Below are positions 21,021 to 33,760 of a DNA stretch of 35,902 nt, piece by piece. Each line of letters opens with the position of its first letter. The stretch's first letter is position 1. Both the position numbers and the translations under genes were made by a program. Source of the DNA: DATKEG01 sp035544515. Its GTDB lineage: Bacteria; Acidobacteriota; Vicinamibacteria; Fen-336. The notes below the pieces were generated by a model. The model had not been told where the DNA came from and did no database searches. It saw only the letters and a list, made by a program, of their open reading frames with translations. The stretch covers positions 1 through 35,902 of the forward strand of contig DATKEG010000128.1 in NCBI GenBank assembly GCA_035544515.1. The letters are read 5' to 3'.

Positions 21021-23845
21021 GCGGGGGTGGCGGCCTGTGGCCCGCGGCCGAGCAGCGGGCGCAGATAGCGGCCGGTATGACTCTCCGGCGCGTCCGCCAC
21101 GGCCTCCGGCGTGCCCACGGCGACCACCCGGCCCCCCGATTCCCCCGCCTCCGGGCCCATGTCGATCACGTGGTCCGCCGTCTTGATCACGTCGAGGTGA
21201 TGCTCCACCACGACCACGCTGTTGCCCGCGTCCACCAGGCGGCCCAGGACGTGCAGCAGCTTCCGCACGTCGTCGAAGTGCAGGCCCGTGGTGGGCTCGT
21301 CCAGCAGGTAGAGCGTCCGTCCCGTGTCGCGGCGGGCCAGCTCGCGGGCCAGCTTCACGCGCTGCGCCTCGCCTCCGGACAGCGTGGACGCGCTCTGGCC
21401 CAGGCGCAGGTATCCCAGCCCGACGTCGGCCAGGGTGGTGAGGATGCGGCCGAGGCGCGGGTGCGCGCCCAGGACCTCGTGCGCCTCGTCCACGCTCATG
21501 GCCAGCACGTCCGCGACGCTGCGCCCGCGGTAGAGCACCTCCAGGGTCTCCCGATTGTAGCGGCGGCCGCGGCAGGCCTCGCAGCCCACGTAGACGTCGG
21601 GCAGGAAGTGCATGCCGATGGTGCGCACGCCGTCGCCCTGGCAGACCTCGCAGCGGCCGCCCTTCACGTTGAACGAGAACCGCCCCGGCTTGTACCCCCG
21701 CGCCCGCGCTTCGGGCACCAGGCTGAACAGCTCGCGGATGAAGGTGAAGGCGCCGGTGTAGGTGGCGGGGCTCGAGCGCGGCGTGCGGCCGATCGGGCTC
21801 TGGTCGATGGCGATGACCTTGTCGATGGCCTCCCAGCCGATGAGGGCGCGGTGTTTGCCGGGCTCGGCCGCGGCGCCCCGCAGGTGGCGAGCCAGAGCGC
21901 GGTGCAGGATGTCCTCGACCAGCGTGGACTTGCCCGAACCGCTCACGCCCGTCACCGCGGTGAGCACTCCGAGCGGCAGGTCCACGTCCACCTCGCGAAG
22001 GTTGTGCGCGGAGGCGCCGAGAATGCGCAGGTGGCTGCTTGGCTTCCGGCGCGTCGCCGGCACCGGGATCTGCAGCTCACCGCGCAGGTAGCGCCCGGTG
22101 AGGCTGCCGTCGAGCTTCGAGGGCGGACCCTGGAACATCAGCCGCCCGCCAAAGGCGCCCGCGCCTTCGCCCAGATCCACCACGTAGTCGGCGGCGCGGA
22201 TCGTCTCCGCGTCGTGCTCCACCACCACCACCGTGTTGCCGAGATCGCGGATCACCTTGAGCGTGTCGAGCAGGCGCGCGTTGTCGCGGGCGTGAAGCCC
22301 CACGGACGGCTCGTCGAGCACGTAGAGGATGCCCTGCATCCGCGCGCCGATCTGGCCGGCCAGGCGCAGTCGCTGCGCCTCGCCGCCCGACAGGGTCGTG
22401 GTGGGACGGTCGAGGCTCAGGTAGGACAGGCCGACGGCCTCCAGGAAAGAGAGGCGCGACACGATCTCGAGGAGCAGCCGGTCCGCCACCGCGCGCTCGC
22501 GCTCGGTGAACTCGAGCGCGGAAAGGGCGGCACGCGCCTTCTCCACCGGCAGCCGCGCGTATTCCGCCACGGAACGACCGCCGAGCCTCACGGCCAGGCT
22601 CTCCCGGCGCAGGCGCGCCCCGCCGCACTCGGGACAGGTCGTCTCGGTGAGGTAGGGCCGGAGGTCGTCGAAGGCGGCGCCGGCCTGACCGGCCCCGGCA
22701 TCCTCGCGCGGGGTCCCGTCCATGCGGAGCGCCTCGAGGAGGCGGCGGCGCAGCGACGGCAGCACGCCCGCGAAGCCGTTGCCGTCCCCTTCGAGCAGCA
22801 CCTGCCGGGCCCGGCGCGACAGCGTGCGCACCGGCGCGTCGAGCGCGAAGCCGTGGCGGCGGGCCACGCCGCCCAGCGCGTCCCGCAGGAGCCGCGGGCC
22901 GTGACGCTGCCAGGGGTGCACGGCGCCCTCGAGCAGCGAGCGCTCCTCGTCCGGCACGACCTTGCCCGGGTCCACGTCCCAGCTCACGCCCAGTCCCTGG
23001 CAGGCCGGACAGGCGCCGTAGGCGCTATTGAAGGAGAAAGCCCGGGGCGAGAGCTCGGGCAGCGAAACGTCGCATTCCACGCAGGCCAGGCGGCGGCTGT
23101 AGAGCCGCTCGCCCACGCCCTCGACCACGACCGCGATCACGTCGCCGCCGAGGTCGAAGGCCGTCTCCAGCGACTCGCGCAGGCGCCTCTCGGAGCCGGG
23201 ACGCAGGGCCAGGCGGTCCACGACCACCTCCACGCGATGCGCGCGCCGGGCATCGAGCGCGGGGGCCGGCGCGAGGTCGAGCACGCGCCCGTCCACGCGC
23301 ACGCGGCGGTAGCCGCGCGTGGCCACGTTCGCGAGCTCCTTCTTGAACGCGCCCTTGCGCCCGCGCACCAGCGGGGCCAGCACGGCCACCGCGCCGCCGG
23401 GGGCGGTGCGCCAGAGCCTCTCCGCGATCTGTTCCGGGCTCTGGGCCGCGATGGCGCGGCCGCAGCGCGGGCAGTGCGGCTTGCCCAGCGCGGCGAAGAG
23501 CACGCGCAGGTGGTCGTAGATCTCGCTGACCGTCCCCACCGTGGAACGGGGGTGGCTGGCCGCGGTGCGTTGCTCGATGGCGATGGCGGGGCTGAGCCCG
23601 CTCACCGACTCCACGTCGGGCTTCTCCATCTGCTCGAGGAACTGCCGGGCGTAGGCGGAGAGGCTCTCCACGTAGCGGCGCTGCCCCTCCGCATACAACG
23701 TGTCGAAGGCCAGGCTGCTCTTGCCGGAGCCCGAGGGCCCGGTGATCACGACCAGGCGGTTGCGGGGCAGGTCGCAGTCGAGCGACTTGAGATTGTGGAC
23801 CCGGGCACCACGGATGGCGATCGGGTCGTCCCTGTTTCGTCTCAC
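21017..23845 (-). CDS. uvrA: Excinuclease ABC subunit A
   Basis: UvrA finds bulky DNA lesions and loads UvrB. The 942-residue protein has two ABC ATPase halves. Walker A motifs are GPSGSGKSS (about 36-44) and GVSGSGKST in the second half, and each half has an LSGGEAQR signature. Zinc modules are visible as CPRCG plus CPECG in the first half and CEVCQGDGV...CEACRGRRYN in the second. Length matches the typical 940. The frame is open to 24001, but GTG 23845 starts VRRNRDDPIAIRGARVHNLK as in the family, and a TAGAAT -10 box lies just upstream of it. Confidence 0.97.
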   Translation of the reverse strand: MRRNRDDPIAIRGARVHNLKSLDCDLPRNRLVVITGPSGSGKSSLAFDTLYAEGQRRYVESLSAYARQFLEQMEKPDVESVSGLSPAIAIEQRTAASHPRSTVGTVSEIYDHLRVLFAALGKPHCPRCGRAIAAQSPEQIAERLWRTAPGGAVAVLAPLVRGRKGAFKKELANVATRGYRRVRVDGRVLDLAPAPALDARRAHRVEVVVDRLALRPGSERRLRESLETAFDLGGDVIAVVVEGVGERLYSRRLACVECDVSLPELSPRAFSFNSAYGACPACQGLGVSWDVDPGKVVPDEERSLLEGAVHPWQRHGPRLLRDALGGVARRHGFALDAPVRTLSRRARQVLLEGDGNGFAGVLPSLRRRLLEALRMDGTPREDAGAGQAGAAFDDLRPYLTETTCPECGGARLRRESLAVRLGGRSVAEYARLPVEKARAALSALEFTERERAVADRLLLEIVSRLSFLEAVGLSYLSLDRPTTTLSGGEAQRLRLAGQIGARMQGILYVLDEPSVGLHARDNARLLDTLKVIRDLGNTVVVVEHDAETIRAADYVVDLGEGAGAFGGRLMFQGPPSKLDGSLTGRYLRGELQIPVPATRRKPSSHLRILGASAHNLREVDVDLPLGVLTAVTGVSGSGKSTLVEDILHRALARHLRGAAAEPGKHRALIGWEAIDKVIAIDQSPIGRTPRSSPATYTGAFTFIRELFSLVPEARARGYKPGRFSFNVKGGRCEVCQGDGVRTIGMHFLPDVYVGCEACRGRRYNRETLEVLYRGRSVADVLAMSVDEAHEVLGAHPRLGRILTTLADVGLGYLRLGQSASTLSGGEAQRVKLARELARRDTGRTLYLLDEPTTGLHFDDVRKLLHVLGRLVDAGNSVVVVEHHLDVIKTADHVIDMGPEAGESGGRVVAVGTPEAVADAPESHTGRYLRPLLGRGPQAATPA

Positions 23846-23865
23846 GCGTCCCCGGCCAAGAGGAG

Positions 23866-23871
23866 ATTCTA
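23866..23871 (-). promoter_or_regulatory. Candidate -10 box of uvrA
   Basis: TAGAAT (minus strand) lies 20 nt before the uvrA GTG, giving a leader of about 14 nt. It supports the GTG at 23845 over the longer open frame. No convincing -35 is seen at 17 nt. Confidence 0.4.
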
Positions 23872-23896
23872 GCAGAGGGGGCCCGCGCCGCCCGGA

Positions 23897-23926
23897 TTGG
23901 ACAGCCACCCGGCCGCTTGTTATCCT
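23897..23926 (+). promoter_or_regulatory. Candidate promoter of the TPR gene at 24061
   Basis: TTGGAC (23897-23902), an 18-nt spacer and TATCCT (23921-23926) point away from uvrA. The leader would be about 128 nt and contains a perfect 8-bp hairpin, GCGCCGGA/TCCGGCGC at 23989-24009 with a 5-nt loop. No gene is seen in 23846-24060. Confidence 0.4.
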
Positions 23927-24060
23927 CCTCAGTTCGGTCTCTTCCCCGGACGTTCGGCCGCCGGAGGCGAAGGGTTCCTTCCTCGCGAGCGCCGGATTCA
24001 CTCCGGCGCGAGCGCCTGGTCAGGCCCGCGCGGAGCCGGAGGCGGCCGCATGGAGGCACC

Positions 24061-24579
24061 ATGAAGAAGCTCGCCCCCGCCGACCGCCGCTCCAGCCCGG
24101 CCGTCGTGCTGTTCGAGAAGGGCGTCAAGGCGCTGGGACGCAAGGAGTACGACAAGGCCCGCGAGCACTTCGACGCGATCGTGAGCTCCCACCCGGAGGA
24201 GCGGGACGTGGTCGAGCGGGCCCGCTCCTACCGCATGGTCTGTGAGCGCGCGGCCGGCGAGGGCAAGCGCGGGGCCTACCGGCCCAAGGGCTTCGACGAG
24301 TTGCTCAATTACGGCGTGTTCCTCCACAACCGCGGCGAGTTCGACGACGCGCTCAAGTCGCTCCGCCAGGCCGCCGAGATCCATCCCCGGAACGAAAACG
24401 TCCTCTATTGCCTGGCCGCCACCTCGGCCCGCGCCGGAGACACGGACTCCGCGCTCAAGGCCCTCCGTTCCGCCATCTCCGTCAGCCCGGAGACACGCGC
24501 CCAGGCCCGCCGCGACTCCGACTTCGACGTGCTGCGCGAAGACGACGAGTTCAACGCGCTGGTGTACGAGCAGGCCTGA
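24061..24579 (+). CDS. Cytoplasmic TPR protein
   Basis: The 172-residue product has no signal peptide. Tetratricopeptide-like repeats cover about 16-50 (LFEKGVKALGRKEYDKAREHFDAIVSSHPEE) and about 78-145 (NYGVFLHNRGEFDDALKSLRQAAEIHPRN, then LAATSARAGDTDSALKALRSAISVSPE). The C-terminus DSDFDVLREDDEFNALV is a motif often seen after TPRs in tetratricopeptide proteins of this kind. ATG 24061 follows GGAGG by 5 nt. It diverges from uvrA and is followed by repeat R3, so it is probably monocistronic. Binding partner and role are unknown. Confidence 0.85.
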   Translation: MKKLAPADRRSSPAVVLFEKGVKALGRKEYDKAREHFDAIVSSHPEERDVVERARSYRMVCERAAGEGKRGAYRPKGFDELLNYGVFLHNRGEFDDALKSLRQAAEIHPRNENVLYCLAATSARAGDTDSALKALRSAISVSPETRAQARRDSDFDVLREDDEFNALVYEQA

Positions 24580-24584
24580 CGGCC

Positions 24585-24731
24585 GACCGGCCTTTCACCG
24601 CAGACACGTTGTGGGCCGATGGCCCACGAGTGTCACGAAACCCGGACTCAACCGCCAGCCACACGCCGTCGCGCGGCCCGTCAAGGCCGCTCGGCCGGGA
24701 CTTCGTTTTCGGAGCAGGTGAAGAGCCCGTC
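24585..24731. repeat. Dispersed intergenic repeat, site R3 (inverted pair with inner hairpin)
   Basis: The left arm (24585-24608, plus) reads CCGGCCTTTCACC then GCAGACACG, starting 5 nt after the TPR stop. The right arm (24711-24731, minus) reads GACGGGCTCTTCACC then loses similarity. Just inside the left arm TTGTGGGCC and GGCCCACGA (about 24609-24629) form a 9-bp hairpin with a 3-nt loop. The 188-bp gap 24580-24767 shows no gene. Confidence 0.6.
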
Positions 24732-24755
24732 GGGTTTGCGGCGAATCCTGCGTGT

Positions 24756-24761
24756 TAACAT
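24756..24761 (+). promoter_or_regulatory. Candidate -10 box immediately before glmU
   Basis: TAACAT ends 6 nt before the glmU ATG, which would place the transcript start at or next to the start codon (leaderless mRNA). No Shine-Dalgarno is present before the ATG, which fits. The -35 is not clear. Confidence 0.3.
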
Positions 24762-24767
24762 GATTTC

Positions 24768-26237
24768 ATGCCGCGGTTTCCGGTACAGGCGCTGATTCTC
24801 GCGGCCGGCAAGGGCACGCGCATGAAGAGCGCGAAGCCCAAGGTGCTGCATCCCGTCCTGGGCGTCCCTCTCCTCGAGCACGTCCTCCGCGCGGTCCACG
24901 CCGTGGGCGCGGAGCCGGTGACCGTCGTCGTGGGACACGGCGCGGACGCCGTGGTGGCGGCCTTCGCCGGCCGTGGCCTGCAGTTCGTCCGGCAGCACCC
25001 GCCGCTCGGCACCGGGCATGCCGTACAGGCGGCCCGCGAGACGATCGCCGCGCCGCCCGAGGGCACGCTGCTCGTGGTCAACGGCGACCTCCCCCTGCTG
25101 CGGGCGCAAACCCTGGCCACCCTGCTCCAGGACCATCGCACCGCGCGGCCCGCCGCCACGCTTCTCACGGCCGTGCTGCAGGACCCGGGGGCGTACGGGC
25201 GGGTCGTCCGCGACGCGGCCGGAGAGGTCCGGGCCATCGTGGAGGCCAGGGACGCCAGCCCCGAGGAGCGCGCCATCGGCGAGATCAACGCCGGCATCTA
25301 CGCGTTCGACAAGGCGGCGCTGCTCGACGTGCTGGGCGGGCTGCAGCCCCAGAACGCGCAGGGGGAGTACTACCTGACCGATGTCATCGGCCTGTTGCGC
25401 GCGGCGGGCCGTACCGTCCGCGCGGTGGCGGCGGGCGACTCGCGCGAAGGCGTCGGGGTGAACACGCACGCGGAGCTGGCCGCGGCCGCGCGCGTGCTGC
25501 GCGCGCGGCGGACGCTGGAGCTGATGGACGCGGGCGTGGCCATCGAGGACCCGGACACGACGCACGTCGGCCTGGACGTGGCCGTGGAGGCCGACGTCGT
25601 GCTGAGGCCCTTCACCGTCCTGGAGGGGTTCACCACCGTTCGCTCCGGCGCCTCCGTGGGTCCCTACACGCGCCTGGAGGACGTGGAGGTGGGATCGGGG
25701 GCGCAGGTGCTCGACCACTGCCTGCTCCGCCGGTGCGTGGTGGGGCCGGGCGCGTCGGTGGGCCCGTTCGCGCACGTGCGGCCCGAGACGCGTATCGGCG
25801 CCCGCGCCAGGGTGGGGAACTTCGTCGAGCTGAAGAACACCGACCTCGGGGAGGGCTCCAAGGCCCCGCACCTCTCCTACGTGGGCGACGCCAAGGTCGG
25901 TCCGGGCGTGAACATCGGGGCCGGCACCATCACCTGCAACTACGACGGCGTGAGCAAACACGTCACGCGCATCGAGGCCGGCGCCTTCATCGGCAGCGAC
26001 ACCACGCTGGTGGCGCCGGTGACCGTGGGCGAGGGCTCCTACATCGCCGCCGGCAGCGCCATCACCGAGGACGTGCCGCCGGGTGCCTTGGCGCTGGGCC
26101 GCGCGCGCCAGATGGTCAAGCTCGGCTGGGCGGAGGCCCGCCGCCAGCGCCGGGAGGCGGCGCGCGGCGAGGCCGAGCGGGCGCCCGCCGGCGCGACCAC
26201 GTCGGGTGCGAGCGCGGGGCGCGACAAGCCGCGCTGA
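24768..26237 (+). CDS. glmU: Bifunctional UDP-GlcNAc pyrophosphorylase / GlcN-1-P acetyltransferase
   Basis: GlmU makes UDP-GlcNAc for peptidoglycan and lipid A. The 489-residue protein has an N-terminal uridyltransferase domain (about 6-230) with LILAAGKGTRMKSAKPKVLHP, then PLGTGHAV and VNGDLPLL. A left-handed beta-helix acetyltransferase follows (about 255-455) with ELKNTDLGEGSKAPHLSYVGDAKVGPGVNIGAGTITCNYDG, which includes the catalytic His. The last 35 or so residues are an Ala/Arg/Gly-rich tail beyond the usual end (about 456). No Shine-Dalgarno is seen before ATG 24768. glmS follows after 33 nt in the same direction, an obvious pathway pair. Confidence 0.97.
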   Translation: MPRFPVQALILAAGKGTRMKSAKPKVLHPVLGVPLLEHVLRAVHAVGAEPVTVVVGHGADAVVAAFAGRGLQFVRQHPPLGTGHAVQAARETIAAPPEGTLLVVNGDLPLLRAQTLATLLQDHRTARPAATLLTAVLQDPGAYGRVVRDAAGEVRAIVEARDASPEERAIGEINAGIYAFDKAALLDVLGGLQPQNAQGEYYLTDVIGLLRAAGRTVRAVAAGDSREGVGVNTHAELAAAARVLRARRTLELMDAGVAIEDPDTTHVGLDVAVEADVVLRPFTVLEGFTTVRSGASVGPYTRLEDVEVGSGAQVLDHCLLRRCVVGPGASVGPFAHVRPETRIGARARVGNFVELKNTDLGEGSKAPHLSYVGDAKVGPGVNIGAGTITCNYDGVSKHVTRIEAGAFIGSDTTLVAPVTVGEGSYIAAGSAITEDVPPGALALGRARQMVKLGWAEARRQRREAARGEAERAPAGATTSGASAGRDKPR

Positions 26238-26270
26238 CACGGCGTCTCTGTTCCGGGGGAATCCACTTTC

Positions 26271-28115
<1,845 letters not shown>

Positions 28116-28123
28116 CGCTCACC

Positions 28124-28210
28124 CTTTCGACGCAGAGAAGCGCGGAGACCTGGAGGATGAACTACAATCCCTCCTCGGCGGCCTCTCCGTTCCTCTGCGA
28201 TCTCTGCCTT
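28124..28210. repeat. Dispersed intergenic repeat, site R4 (inverted pair touching the helicase start)
   Basis: The left arm (28124-28150, plus) reads CTTTCGACGCAGAG then AAGCGCGGAGACC. The right arm (28181-28210, minus) reads AAGGCAGAGATCGCAGAG then GAACGGAGAGGC. The arms are partly complementary and enclose about 30 nt holding CTGGAGGATGA and TACAAT. The outer GACGGGC block is lost in both arms. The right arm overlaps the TTG proposed as the helicase start. Confidence 0.6.
28163..28168 (+). promoter_or_regulatory. Candidate -10 box of the helicase gene inside repeat R4
   Basis: TACAAT (one mismatch to TATAAT) sits in the centre of R4, about 40 nt before the first possible helicase start. 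No -35 is convincing, so this is suggestive only. Confidence 0.3.
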
Positions 28211-30392
28211 GAATCCGTTTGACCCGTCGCTCGTGACCGATTCCCCGCTGCTCGACGGCCTCAACGAGCAGCAGCGGGAGGCCGTGCTCGCCTCCGAGGG
28301 GCCCGTGCTCATCCTGGCCGGGGCGGGCAGCGGCAAGACGCGGGTCATCACGCACCGCATCGCGCACCTGGTGCGGGAGCGGGGCGTGCCGTCCGAGGCC
28401 GTCCTGGCCGTGACCTTCACGAACAAGGCGGCCGGGGAGATGAAGGCCCGCACCGAGTCCCTGCTCGCGGGCCAGCCGCTGCGGAGCTGGATCTCGACCT
28501 TCCACAGCCTGTGCGTGCGCATCCTGCGCCGGGAGGCGGAGGCGGCCGGCCTGGCGCGCGACTTCGTGATCTACGACGAGGACGACCAGCTGGCCGCGGT
28601 GCGCGAGGCGATCCGCGCGCTCGACCTCTCGGAGAAGCTGCACCCTCCGCGGCGGCTGCTCTCCCGCATCTCCGCGGCCAAGAACGCGGGGCGCGACCCC
28701 GTGGAGGAGGGCGAGTCGGACGCGGTCGGCGTCTACGCGCGGGTGGCGGCGCGGTACGAGCAGACCCTGGCCGCGGCCCACGCCCTCGACTTCGACGACC
28801 TCCTCCTGCGCACGGTCGCCCTGCTCGACGCGGACGCGGCGGTGCGCGACGCCTATCGGGGGCGCTTCCGCTACGTGCTGGTGGACGAGTACCAGGACAC
28901 CAACCGCACCCAATACGAGCTGGTGCGCCACCTCGCGGGCCGCGACGGCAACATCACGGTGGTGGGCGACGAGGACCAGTCGATCTACTCCTGGCGCGGC
29001 GCCGACATCCGCAACATCCTGGACTTCGAGGCGGACTTCCCCGGGGCGCGCACCCTGCGCCTGGAGGACAACTACCGGTCGAGCCAGGCCATCCTGGACG
29101 CCGCCTCCGCGCTCGTCGCCCACAACCGCCAGCGCAAGGGCAAGACCCTGCGCGCCACCAGGGCGGGGGGCGAGCCCGTGCGCCTGCACCAGGCCGCGGA
29201 CGAGTTCGAGGAGGCGGCGTGGGTCGTCGGCCAGCTCGCCGCCCGGCGCGGCCCGGGCCGCGCGGCGGTGCTCTACCGCATGAACGCGCAGAGCCGGCTC
29301 CTGGAGGAGGCGCTGATGCGCCGCGGCCTGCCCTACACCGTGATCGGAGGCGTCGGCTTCTACGCGCGGCGCGAGGTCAAGGATCTGCTGGCGTACCTGC
29401 GCCTGGTCACCAACCCCGCGGACGGCATGGCGCTGCGGCGGATCCTGAACGTTCCCGCGCGCGGCATCGGCGCCCGGACGCTCGAGGAGATCGAGCGCGT
29501 GGCGGCGGAGCGCCGGCTCTCGCTGTGGGACGCGCTGGGCGCGGTGGAGGAGGAGCGGAAGCTGCCCGCACGCGCCACCCAGCCGCTGGCCCGCTTCCGC
29601 GAGCTGATCCTCTCCTTGCGCGCCGGGCGCGACGCGACCGGGGTCAAGGACCTGCTGCAGCGCATCCTGGAGGCGAGCGGGTACGCCGCGGCCCTCGCCC
29701 AGGAGGACACGCACGAGAGCCAGGACCGCCTCGAGAACCTGGCCGAGCTGCTCTCCGCGGCCGCTGAGCACGACACGCGCGAGGAGGCCCCCACACCGGC
29801 CGGCTTCCTGGACCGCGTGTCGCTGCTCTCGGAGTCGGACGTGGTCCGGGACGACGCGCCGGTCGTGCTGATGACGCTGCACTCGGCCAAGGGGCTGGAG
29901 TTCGACTGGATCTTCCTGGCCGGGATGGAGGAGGGCCTCATCCCCCACGCGCGCAGCCTGTCGAGCGACGCGGGGCTCGAGGAGGAGCGACGCCTGTGCT
30001 ACGTCGGCATGACCCGGGCGCGCGCGCGGCTGTTCCTGACCTTCGCGCAGAGCCGCCAGGTGTTCGGCCAGCGAAGGCTGGGCGAGCCGAGCCGCTTCCT
30101 GGGTGAGATCCCGCGCGCGGCGGTGACCCTGACCTCCGAGGCGGGCGGCTTGCCGCCCGTCTACATCCCCCGGCGCCGGCCGGAGGCGCGCCCCCTGGCG
30201 GACTCTCCACCGCCCGTGCCCGCCGACCTGGCCGGGCTGCGGGCGGGCGCTCGGGTCCGGCATCCCCTCTTCGGCGTCGGTACCGTCCTGCGGGCCGACG
30301 GCGGCGGCGAAGACCTCAAGCTGACGGTGTCGTTCGCGGGCGTCGGCGCCAAGCGCCTGGTGGCCCGCTTCGCCGGTCTCGAGGTGCTGTAG
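28209..30392 (+). CDS. pcrA: UvrD/PcrA-type ATP-dependent 3'-5' DNA helicase
   Basis: The 727-residue superfamily 1 helicase works in nucleotide excision and mismatch repair and in clearing RecA and transcription blocks. Visible motifs are Walker A AGAGSGKT (37-44), motif Ia FTNKAAGEM, motif II VDEYQD (about 225-230), motif III VVGDEDQSIYSWRGAD, motif V MTLHSAKGLEFDWIFLAGMEEGLIPH and motif VI YVGMTRARARL. The C-terminus VRHPLFGVGTVL is the PcrA/UvrD Tudor-like tail that contacts RNA polymerase. The start is uncertain: TTG 28209 lies in repeat R4, while GTG 28233 (VTDSPLLDGLNEQQREAV) fits the family N-terminus better. Neither has a Shine-Dalgarno. Confidence 0.95.
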   Translation: MNPFDPSLVTDSPLLDGLNEQQREAVLASEGPVLILAGAGSGKTRVITHRIAHLVRERGVPSEAVLAVTFTNKAAGEMKARTESLLAGQPLRSWISTFHSLCVRILRREAEAAGLARDFVIYDEDDQLAAVREAIRALDLSEKLHPPRRLLSRISAAKNAGRDPVEEGESDAVGVYARVAARYEQTLAAAHALDFDDLLLRTVALLDADAAVRDAYRGRFRYVLVDEYQDTNRTQYELVRHLAGRDGNITVVGDEDQSIYSWRGADIRNILDFEADFPGARTLRLEDNYRSSQAILDAASALVAHNRQRKGKTLRATRAGGEPVRLHQAADEFEEAAWVVGQLAARRGPGRAAVLYRMNAQSRLLEEALMRRGLPYTVIGGVGFYARREVKDLLAYLRLVTNPADGMALRRILNVPARGIGARTLEEIERVAAERRLSLWDALGAVEEERKLPARATQPLARFRELILSLRAGRDATGVKDLLQRILEASGYAAALAQEDTHESQDRLENLAELLSAAAEHDTREEAPTPAGFLDRVSLLSESDVVRDDAPVVLMTLHSAKGLEFDWIFLAGMEEGLIPHARSLSSDAGLEEERRLCYVGMTRARARLFLTFAQSRQVFGQRRLGEPSRFLGEIPRAAVTLTSEAGGLPPVYIPRRRPEARPLADSPPPVPADLAGLRAGARVRHPLFGVGTVLRADGGGEDLKLTVSFAGVGAKRLVARFAGLEVL

Positions 30393-30394
30393 GG

Positions 30395-31066
30395 CTAGGT
30401 CTGCGGCTGGAGGCTCTGGATCATCCAGCGGCTCTGGATCCGCGGCCCCTCTTCCCGCTCCGCCTCGTACCGCTTGAGCGTCATCACGTACGGCTGCGGC
30501 TGGCCCTCGATGGTGACGTCCACCGCGATCCGCTTGGTCTTCACCTCGCCCTTGATGCTGTCGAGGCCATCGGTGGTGCCGACGGAGAGCGCCATGTTGC
30601 GCTTCTCCCTCTCCACCGCGTCGCGCGCCTCGGCCACGGCCTTCTTGGTCTCGCGGTCCTTCTGGTTGAACTCCTCCCAGCGCGCGGCCACGGGAGCGAT
30701 CTTGGCCGGGATGGGCCGGCCCTTGGTCTTCAGGTCGCGGGCCTGGTCGATCGCCGCGAAATGGTCCAGGTTGTAGGCGCGCGCCTCCTTGGTGTTGGCG
30801 GCCTGCTCCGCCTCCGCCTGCTTGAGCTTCTCGATGAGGCCAGGCAGCGGCATCGACTCGCTGGTCTCCTCGATCGTGTCCTTGACGTCCCAGCTGTCCA
30901 CCGGCTTCTCGAAGCGCACGGTGGCGAAACTGCTCAGCGTCTGGTTGTCCTTGGCGCGTACGGCGTTGAAGTAGTTGTCGACCACGGACTTCTCGGGGTG
31001 GCCGCAGGCTGCGCCGGCCAGGGCCAGGCCCAGGACGGCGGGAAGGGATGATCCACGAAGGCTCAT
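30395..31066 (-). CDS. Probable lipoprotein or secreted protein of unknown function
   Basis: The 223-residue product starts MSLRGSSLPAVLGLALAGAACG, a signal sequence with a possible lipidated Cys near residue 22; Gly at -3 makes the lipobox weak. The mature part begins HPEKSVVDNYFNAVRAKDNQTLSSFATVRF, a pattern seen in small NTF2-like or stress-related secreted proteins; this is by eye only. A charged helical middle (about 70-160, EKLKQAEAEQAANTKEAR and QKDRETKKAVAEARDAVEREKR) could be a coiled coil, and the end is beta-rich. ATG 31066 lies 8 nt after a perfect AGGAGG. It follows gyrA by 46 nt and faces the helicase gene with a 2-nt gap. Confidence 0.8.
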   Translation of the reverse strand: MSLRGSSLPAVLGLALAGAACGHPEKSVVDNYFNAVRAKDNQTLSSFATVRFEKPVDSWDVKDTIEETSESMPLPGLIEKLKQAEAEQAANTKEARAYNLDHFAAIDQARDLKTKGRPIPAKIAPVAARWEEFNQKDRETKKAVAEARDAVEREKRNMALSVGTTDGLDSIKGEVKTKRIAVDVTIEGQPQPYVMTLKRYEAEREEGPRIQSRWMIQSLQPQT

Positions 31067-31112
31067 GTTCACGTCCTCCTTAGGCTCACTCGGCGCCCGA
31101 TCACCGCCGGCC

Positions 31113-33623
<2,511 letters not shown>

Positions 33624-33640
33624 ATCTCTCTAGAACGGAA

Positions 33641-33755
33641 TCAACGCAGAGACTCGGATGTGGGCCCACGAACGATTCGTGCTGGGTCATCGGGGGTGGG
33701 CCGCCGTGCGCCTCGTGGTGTCTTCCTCTGCGCTCTCTGCGGTGAAATGCCCGTC
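33641..33755. repeat. Dispersed intergenic repeat, site R5 (inverted pair between gyrB and gyrA)
   Basis: The right arm (33721-33755, minus) reads GACGGGCATTTCACC then GCAGAGAGCGCAGAGGAAG, beginning 5 nt after the gyrB stop. The left arm (33641-33657, plus) is short: TCAACGCAGAGACTCGG, 17 nt from the gyrA start. Just inside lie TGTGGGCCCACGA (33659-33671), close to the R3 core, and a CACGAA/TTCGTG hairpin (about 33667-33681). The 137-bp gap 33624-33760 holds no gene. Confidence 0.65.
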
Positions 33756-33760
33756 GATCA

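Noticed and set aside
21077..23872. Long plus-strand open frame over uvrA (and similar mirrors over topA at 3181-5640, lpxC/PLP enzyme at 18807-21068, and the helicase at 28119-30263)
   Set aside because: All are antisense shadows of well-conserved genes; none has a ribosome-binding site or family motif.
23846..24001. A 52-residue N-terminal extension of uvrA
   Set aside because: The extra residues do not resemble UvrA, and a -10 box lies between this stretch and the family-consistent GTG.
26238..26270. A glmS ribozyme before glmS
   Set aside because: The gap after glmU is only 33 nt and shows none of the ribozyme core, and the glmS ribozyme is mainly known from Firmicutes.
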